Below are positions 54,501 through 63,500 of a DNA stretch of 64,000 nt, in pieces. Numbering within the stretch: position 1 is the first letter of the stretch; each line of letters opens with the position of its first letter. The stretch covers positions 6,860,501-6,924,500 of the forward strand of contig NC_089724.1 of the NCBI RefSeq assembly GCF_035083965.1. The letters run 5' to 3'. This DNA comes from Branchiostoma lanceolatum. Lineage: Eukaryota; Chordata; Leptocardii; Amphioxiformes; Branchiostomatidae. Made by a program: the position numbers and the translations under genes. The notes beneath the pieces are model-generated. The model worked only from the letters and a program-made list of their open reading frames with translations, had not been told where the DNA came from and did no database searches.

Positions 54501-57500
54501 TGTCTCTATATGAATTAAAGAAAAAACAATGGTTATGTCTTTGCATTGTAATAAGTGTTATTTGTAACCATAACACGTATTAGAAAGTCATGTTAGAATA
54601 ATTCAAAAGATCCTTTAAAAATCTACCAAAAACCCGGAAAGGTGTTTGATAAAGTTGTTCGATAAGAGTTTTTGTTGTTGTTTAAGTCTAGTTTGTTTCT
54701 TTACCGTAGTTGTGATTGGAGTTGTCTGTAGTGTTGAGAACACTGTAGTTGGCGTTGTGGTCGGTAGTGTGGATTTGTCACTTGTCCTCTGCGTACTCAG
54801 AACAGTTGTGGGCATTGTTGTCTTTTGACTTGTACTCAAGGTGGTTTGTACCTGTATTTAAAAAAAAGAACAAGAATGTGGTTTGTTTTCAGTGCGTCAT
54901 AAAAATAGTAAATATAAGTTTTCTCAAAGCAATCTATGACTAGACTTGGTAGTAAAGTTGACCTTTCTAGAATGACATTCAATTTCATAGTATGGACTAT
55001 CAGTTTTGTTTCTTAACCGTTGTTGCGGATGGAGTTGTCCGTAGCGTTGTCGATACGGTAGTGGGCTGTGTGGTCAGTAGTGTAGATCTGTCAGTTGTCT
55101 TGTGAGTTGGTAGAATCGTTTTAGACATCGTTGTTCTATGACTTGTACTTAAAGTAGTTTGTCTCTGTATGAATCAAAGAAAAAAAACGATGGTTGTGTT
55201 TTTTGCGTTATGATGATTGTAAGCATAAGATGTATTAGGAAGTCACGTTTGAACAACTAAGAAGATTTATGAAAAATGTAGCTGGAACCAGGAAAAACGT
55301 TTGATAAAGTTGATCTGTTCAAATAATACTTTTGTTTAAGTCTGTTGTCTTTCCTTACCGTAGTTGCGGATGGAGTTGTCTGTAGGGTTGTCGATACTGT
55401 TGTGGGCTGTGTGGTCAGTAGTGTAGATTGGTCAGTTGTCTTGTGAGTTGGTAGAATTGTTTTGGACTCTGTTGTTCTAAGACTTGTTTTTAAAGTAGTT
55501 TGTCTCTACATGAATTGAAGAAAAAACAATGGTTATGTTCTGCATTGTAATGAGTGTTATTTTTAACCATAACCTGTATTATAAAAGTCATGTTAGAATA
55601 ATTCAAAAGATCCTTTAAAAATCTACCAAAAACCCGGAAAGGTGTTTAATAAAGCTGTTCTGTTTAAATAGTTCTTTTGTTTAAGTCTGGTTTGTTTCTG
55701 TACCGTAGTTGTGATTGGAGTTGTATGTAGTGTTGAGAATACTGTAGTTGGCGTTGTGGTCGGTAGTGTGGATTTGTCAGTTGTCCTCTGCGTACTCAGA
55801 ACAGTTGTGGGCATTGTTGTCTTTTTACTTGTACTTAAGGTGGTTTGTATCTGTATTTAAAAAAAAGAACAAGAATGTGGTTTGTTTTCAGTGCGTCATA
55901 AAAATAGTAAATATAAGTTTTCTCAAAGCAATCTATGACTACACTTGGTAGTAAAGTTGACCTTTCTAGAATGACATTCAATCTCATAGTATGGACTATC
56001 AGTTTTGTTTCTTTACCGTAGTTGCGGATTGAGTTGTCAGTAGAGTTGTCGATATGGTAGTGGTCTGTGTGGTCAGTAGTGTAGATCTGTCAGTTGTCTT
56101 GAAAGTTGGTAGAATCGTTTTAGACATCGTTGTTCTATGACTAGAACTTAATGTAGTTTGTCTCTGTATGAATCAAAGAAAAAAAACGATGGTTGTGTTT
56201 TTTTGCGTTATGATGATTGTAAGCATAAGATGTATTAGGAAGTCACGTTTGAACAATTTAGAAGATTTATGAAAAATGTAGCTGGAACCTGGAAAAATGT
56301 TTGATTAAGTTGATACGTTCAAATAATACTTTTGTTAAGTCTGCTTTGTTTCTTTACCGTAGTTTCGGATTGAGTTGTCTGCAGAGTTGAGTGTACTGTA
56401 GCTGGTTTTGTGGTCATTATTGTGGATTTTTCAGTTGTCCTTTCCGTACTCAGAAAAGTTGTGGGCATTGTTGTTCTTTGACTTGTACTGGAGGTAGTTT
56501 GAATCTGCATTTAAATAAAGACCAAGAATATGGTTTGGTTTCATTGCGTCGTAATAATCGTCAACGTTATCTTCGAAAGCAATTTTAGAAAATTCCAAGG
56601 GATTAGCAAAATAATCCGTCGAAGAAAAGTATATGAATGCTTAACGGTAGTGGAACTTTTTAGAATGACATTTTATGTCAATTGTGTTGCTTTACCGTAG
56701 TAGTGGGTTGACTTGTCCGTAGCGTTGTCGATACTGTAGTTGGCGTTGTGGTCAGTAGTGTGGATTTGTCAGTTGTCTTGTGAGTTGGTAGAATTGTTTT
56801 GGACTCTGTTGTTCTATGGCTTGTTTTTAAGGTAGTTTGTCTCTACATGAATTAAAGAGAAAACAATGGCTATGTTTTTGCATTGTAATGAGTGTTATTT
56901 GTAACCATAATCCGTATTAGAAAGTTATATTAGAATAAACCAAAACATTCTTAAAGAATCTAACCAGAACCCGGAAAGTTTTTGATAAAGTTGTGTTTCA
57001 TTTTATATATTTTTTAATGTTGTTTAAGTCTGGTTTGTTTCTTTACCGTAGTTGTGATTGGAGTTGTCTGTAGTGTTGAGAATACTGTAGATGGCGTTGT
57101 GGTCAGTAGTGTGGATTTGTCAGTTGTCCTTTCCGTACTCAGAACAGTTGTGGGCATTGTTGTCTTTTTACTTGTACTTAAGGTGGTTTGTATCTGTATT
57201 TAAAACAAAGAATAAAAATGTGGTTTGATTTCAGTGCGTCATAAAAATAGTAAATACAAGTTTTCTGAAAGCATTATATGACAAGTATTGGTAGTAAGCA
57301 AAAGAATCTATCGAGGAAAAGTAAATGAATGCTGAACTTAAGTGGACCTTTCTAGAATGCCATTCTATGTCATAGTATGGAATATCAGTTTTGTTTCTTT
57401 ACCCTAGTTGCGGATGGAGTTGTCCGTAGCGTTGTCGATACTGTAGTGGGCTGTGTGGTCAGTAGTGTAGATTGGTCAGTTGTATTGTGAGTTGGTAGAA

Positions 57501-60500
57501 TTGTTTTGGACTCTGTTGATCTATGACTTGTTTTTAAGGTAGTTTGTCTCTATATGAATTAAAGAAAAAACAATGGTTATGTCTTTGCATTGTAATAAGT
57601 GTTATTTGTAACCATAACACGTATTAGAAAGTCATGTTAGAATAATTCAAAAGATCCTTTAAAAATCTACCAAAAACCCGGAAAGGTGTTTGATAAAGTT
57701 GTTCGATAAGAGTTTTTGTTGTTGTTTAAGTCTAGTTTGTTTCTTTACCGTAGTTGTGATTGGAGTTGTCTGTAGTGTTGAGAACACTGTAGTTGGCGTT
57801 GTGGTCGGTAGTGTGGATTTGTCACTTGTCCTCTGCGTACTCAGAACAGTTGTGGGCATTGTTGTCTTTTGACTTGTACTCAAGGTGGTTTGTACCTGTA
57901 TTTAAAAAAAAGAACAAGAATGTGGTTTGTTTTCAGTGCGTCATAAAAATAGTAAATATAAGTTTTCTCAAAGCAATCTATGACTAGACTTGGTAGTAAA
58001 GTTGACCTTTCTAGAATGACATTCAATTTCATAGTATGGACTATCAGTTTTGTTTCTTAACCGTTGTTGCGGATGGAGTTGTCCGTAGCGTTGTCGATAC
58101 GGTAGTGGGCTGTGTGGTCAGTAGTGTAGATCTGTCAGTTGTCTTGTGAGTTGGTAGAATCGTTTTAGACATCGTTGTTCTATGACTTGTACTTAAAGTA
58201 GTTTGTCTCTGTATGAATCAAAGAAAAAAACGATGGTTGTGTTTTTTGCGTTATGATGATTGTAAGCATAAGATGTATTAGGAAGTCACGTTTGAACAAC
58301 TAAGAAGATTTATGAAAAATGTAGCTGGAACCAGGAAAAACGTTTGATAAAGTTGATCTGTTCAAATAATACTTTTGTTTAAGTCTGTTGTCTTTCCTTA
58401 CCGTAGTTGCGGATGGAGTTGTCTGTAGGGTTGTCGATACTGTTGTGGGCTGTGTGGTCAGTAGTGTAGATTGGTCAGTTGTCTTGTGAGTTGGTAGAAT
58501 TGTTTTGGACTCTGTTGTTCTAAGACTTGTTTTTAAAGTAGTTTGTCTCTACATGAATTAAAGAAAAAACAATGGTTATGTTCTGCATTGTAATGAGTGT
58601 TATTTTTAACCATAACCTGTATTATAAAAGTCATGTTAGAATAATTCAAAAGATCCTTTAAAAATCTACCAAAAACCCGGAAAGGTGTTTAATAAAGCTG
58701 TTCTGTTTAAATAGTTCTTTTGTTTAAGTCTGGTTTGTTTCTGTACCGTAGTTGTGATTGGAGTTGTATGTAGTGTTGAGAATACTGTAGTTGGCGTTGT
58801 GGTCGGTAGTGTGGATTTGTCAGTTGTCCTCTGCGTACTCAGAACAGTTGTGGGCATTGTTGTCTTTTTACTTGTACTTAAGGTGGTTTGTATCTGTATT
58901 TAAAAAAAAGAACAAGAATGTGGTTTGTTTTCAGTGCGTCATAAAAATAGTAAATATAAGTTTTCTCAAAGCAATCTATGACTACACTTGGTAGTAAAGT
59001 TGACCTTTCTAGAATGACATTCAATCTCATAGTATGGACTATCAGTTTTGTTTCTTTACCGTAGTTGCGGATTGAGTTGTCAGTAGAGTTGTCGATATGG
59101 TAGTGGGCTGTGTGGTCAGTAGTGTAGATCTGTCAGTTGTCTTGAAAGTTGGTAGAATCGTTTTAGACATCGTTGTTCTATGACTTGAACTTAATGTAGT
59201 TTGTCTCTGTATGAATCAAAGAAAAAAAACGATGGTTGTGTTTTTTTGCGTTATGATGATTGTAAGCATAAGATGTATTAGGAAGTCACGTTTGAACAAT
59301 TTAGAAGATTTATGAAAAATGTAGCTGGAACCTGGAAAAATGTTTGATAAAGTTGATACGTTCAAATAATACTTTTGTTAAGTCTGCTTTGTTTCTTTAC
59401 CGTAGTTTCGGATTGAGTTGTCTGCAGAGTTGAGTGTACTGTAGCTGGTTTTGTGGTCATTATTGTGGATTTTTCAGTTGTCCTTTCCGTACTCAGAAAA
59501 GTTGTGGGCATTGTTGTTCTTTGACTTGTACTGGAGGTAGTTTGAATCTGCATTTAAATAAAGACCAAGAATATGGTTTGGTTTCATTGCGTCGTAATAA
59601 TCGTCAACGTTATCTTCGAAAGCAATTTTAGAAAATTCCAAGGGATTAGCAAAATAATCCGTCGAAGAAAAGTATATGAATGCTTAACGGTAGTGGAACT
59701 TTTTAGAATGACATTTTATGTCAATTGTGTTGCTTTACCGTAGTAGTGGGTTGACTTGTCCGTAGCGTTGTCGATACTGTAGTTGGCGTTGTGGTCAGTA
59801 GTGTGGATTTGTCAGTTGTCTTGTGAGTTGGTAGAATTGTTTTGGACTCTGTTGTTCTATGGCTTGTTTTTAAGGTAGTTTGTCTCTACATGAATTAAAG
59901 AGAAAACAATGGCTATGTTTTTGCATTGTAATGAGTGTTATTTGTAACCATAATCCGTATTAGAAAGTTATATTAGAATAAACCAAAACATTCTTAAAGA
60001 ATCTAACCAGAACCCGGAAAGTTTTTGATAAAGTTGTGTTTCATTTTATATATTTTTTAATGTTGTTTAAGTCTGGTTTGTTTCTTTACCGTAGTTGTGA
60101 TTGGAGTTGTCTGTAGTGTTGAGAATACTGTAGATGGCGTTGTGGTCAGTAGTGTGGATTTGTCAGTTGTCCTTTCCGTACTCAGAACAGTTGTGGGCAT
60201 TGTTGTCTTTTTACTTGTACTTAAGGTGGTTTGTATCTGTATTTAAAACAAAGAATAAGAATGTGGTTTGATTTCAGTGCGTCATAAAAATAGTAAATAC
60301 AAGTTTTCTGAAAGCATTATATGACAAGTATTGGTAGTAAGCAAAAGAATCTATCGAGGAAAAGTAAATGAATGCTGAACTTAAGTGGACCTTTCTAGAA
60401 TGCCATTCTATGTCATAGTATGGAATATCAGTTTTGTTTCTTTACCCTAGTTGCGGATGGAGTTGTCCGTAGCGTTGTCGATACTGTAGTGGGCTGTGTG

Positions 60501-63500
60501 GTCAGTAGTGTAGATTGGTCAGTTGTATTGTGAGTTGGTAGAATTGTTTTGGACTCTGTTGATCTATGACTTGTTTTTAAGGTAGTTTGTCTCTATATGA
60601 ATTAAAGAAAAAACAATGGTTATGTCTTTGCATTGTAATAAGTGTTATTTGTAACCATAACACGTATTAGAAAGTCATGTTAGAATAATTCAAAAGATCC
60701 TTTAAAAATCTACCAAAAACCCGGAAAGGTGTTTGATAAAGTTGTTCGATAAGAGTTTTTGTTGTTGTTTAAGTCTAGTTTGTTTCTTTACCGTAGTTGT
60801 GATTGGAGTTGTCTGTAGTGTTGAGAACACTGTAGTTGGCGTTGTGGTCGGTAGTGTGGATTTGTCACTTGTCCTCTGCGTACTCAGAACAGTTGTGGGC
60901 ATTGTTGTCTTTTGACTTGTACTCAAGGTGGTTTGTACCTGTATTTAAAAAAAAGAACAAGAATGTGGTTTGTTTTCAGTGCGTCATAAAAATAGTAAAT
61001 ATAAGTTTTCTCAAAGCAATCTATGACTAGACTTGGTAGTAAAGTTGACCTTTCTAGAATGACATTCAATTTCATAGTATGGACTATCAGTTTTGTTTCT
61101 TAACCGTTGTTGCGGATGGAGTTGTCCGTAGCGTTGTCGATACGGTAGTGGGCTTTGTGGTCAGTAGTGTAGATCTGTCAGTTGTCTTGTGAGTTGGTAG
61201 AATCGTTTTAGACATCGTTGTTCTATGACTTGTACTTAAAGTAGTTTGTCTCTGTATGAATCAAAGAAAAAAACGATGGTTGTGTTTTTTGCGTTATGAT
61301 GATTGTAAGCATAAGATGTATTAGGAAGTCACGTTTGAACAACTAAGAAGATTTATGAAAAATGTAGCTGGAACCAGGAAAAACGTTTGATAAAGTTGAT
61401 CTGTTCAAATAATACTTTTGTTTAAGTCTGTTGTCTTTCCTTACCGTAGTTGCGGATGGAGTTGTCTGTAGGGTTGTCGATACTGTTGTGGGCTGTGTGG
61501 TCAGTAGTGTAGATTGGTCAGTTGTCTTGTGAGTTGGTAGAATTGTTTTGGACTCTGTTGTTCTAAGACTTGTTTTTAAAGTAGTTTGTCTCTACATGAA
61601 TTAAAGAAAAAACAATGGTTATGTTCTGCATTGTAATGAGTGTTATTTTTAACCATAACCTGTATTATAAAAGTCATGTTAGAATAATTCAAAAGATCCT
61701 TTAAAAATCTACCAAAAACCCGGAAAGGTGTTTAATAAAGCTGTTCTGTTTAAATAGTTCTTTTGTTTAAGTCTGGTTTGTTTCTGTACCGTAGTTGTGA
61801 TTGGAGTTGTATGTAGTGTTGAGAATACTGTAGTTGGCGTTGTGGTCGGTAGTGTGGATTTGTCAGTTGTCCTCTGCGTACTCAGAACAGTTGTGGGCAT
61901 TGTTGTCTTTTTACTTGTACTTAAGGTGGTTTGTATCTGTATTTAAAAAAAAGAACAAGAATGTGGTTTGTTTTCAGTGCGTCATAAAAATAGTAAATAT
62001 AAGTTTTCTCAAAGCAATCTATGACTACACTTGGTAGTAAAGTTGACCTTTCTAGAATGACATTCAATCTCATAGTATGGACTATCAGTTTTGTTTCTTT
62101 ACCGTAGTTGCGGATTGAGTTGTCAGTAGAGTTGTCGATATGGTAGTGGGCTGTGTGGTCAGTAGTGTAGATCTGTCAGTTGTCTTGAAAGTTGGTAGAA
62201 TCGTTTTAGACATCGTTGTTCTATGACTTGAACTTAATGTAGTTTGTCTCTGTATGAATCAAAGAAAAAAAACGATGGTTGTGTTTTTTGCGTTATGATG
62301 ATTGTAAGCATAAGATGTATTAGGAAGTCACGTTTGAACAATTTAGAAGATTTATGAAAAATGTAGCTGGAACCTGGAAAAATGTTTGATAAAGTTGATA
62401 CGTTCAAATAATACTTTTGTTAAGTCTGCTTTGTTTCTTTACCGTAGTTTCGGATTGAGTTGTCTGCAGAGTTGAGTGTACTGTAGCTGGTTTTGTGGTC
62501 ATTATTGTGGATTTTTCAGTTGTCCTTTCCGTACTCAGAAAAGTTGTGGGCATTGTTGTTCTTTGACTTGTACTGGAGGTAGTTTGAATCTGCATTTAAA
62601 TAAAGACCAAGAATATGGTTTGGTTTCATTGCGTCGTAATAATCGTCAACGTTATCTTCGAAAGCAATTTTAGAAAATTCCAAGGGATTAGCAAAATAAT
62701 CCGTCGAAGAAAAGTATATGAATGCTTAACGGTAGTGGAACTTTTTAGAATGACATTTTATGTCAATTGTGTTGCTTTACCGTAGTAGTGGGTTGACTTG
62801 TCCGTAGCGTTGTCGATACTGTAGTTGGCTGTGTGGTCGGTAGTGTTGATCTGTCAGTTGTCTTGTAAGTTGGTAGAATTGTTTTAGACATCGTTGTTTT
62901 GTGACTTGTACTTAAGGTGGATTTTCTCTGCGTGAATTAAAAAAAAAACGATGGTTGTGTTTCTTGTGTTGTAATGATTGTAAGCATAAGCTGTATTCGA
63001 ATTCAATGTTTCTCTAGAACCAAGTAAAAGGGCTTAACTAAAGTTGACCGGTTAAAAAGTACCTTTGTTCAAGTTTGTTTTGTTTCCTTACCGTAGTTCC
63101 GGATGGAGTTGTCCGTAGCGTTGTCGATACTGTAGTTGGCTTTGTGGTCAGTAGTGTAGATTGGTCAGTTGTCTTGTGAGTTGGTAAAATTGTCTTGGAC
63201 TCTGTTGATCTATGACTTGTTTTTAAGGTAGGTTGTCTCTACATGAATTAAAGAAAAACAATGGTTATGTTTTTGCATTGTAATGAGTGTTATTTGTAAC
63301 CATAACCCGTATTAGAAAGTCATGTTAGAATAATTCAAAAGTTTCTTAAAAATATCTACCCCAAACCCGGAAAAGAGTTAAATGAAGTTGTTCGGTTTGA
63401 TAGTTATTTTGTTTAAGCCTGGTTTGTTTCTGTACCGTAGTTGTGAATGGACTTGTCTGTAGTGCTGAGAATACTGTAGTTGGTATTGTGGTCAGTAGTG

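Noticed and set aside
10187-62595. ATG at the start of class A exons as repeated initiation codons
   Set aside because: The ATG follows a conserved acceptor (CATAATGTAG/ATGCC) and is simply the first codon of a phase-0 internal exon.
10615-62673. Many plus-strand open frames, Val-rich (VVVGGVVRSVVDTDVG) or Cys-rich (KRCQYCRWRLCCYKCGF), up to 162 codons
   Set aside because: They are antisense shadows: Thr codons ACN on the minus strand read as Val or Cys/Ser codons on the plus strand. They run across good splice sites, repeat with the exon period and show no independent start context.
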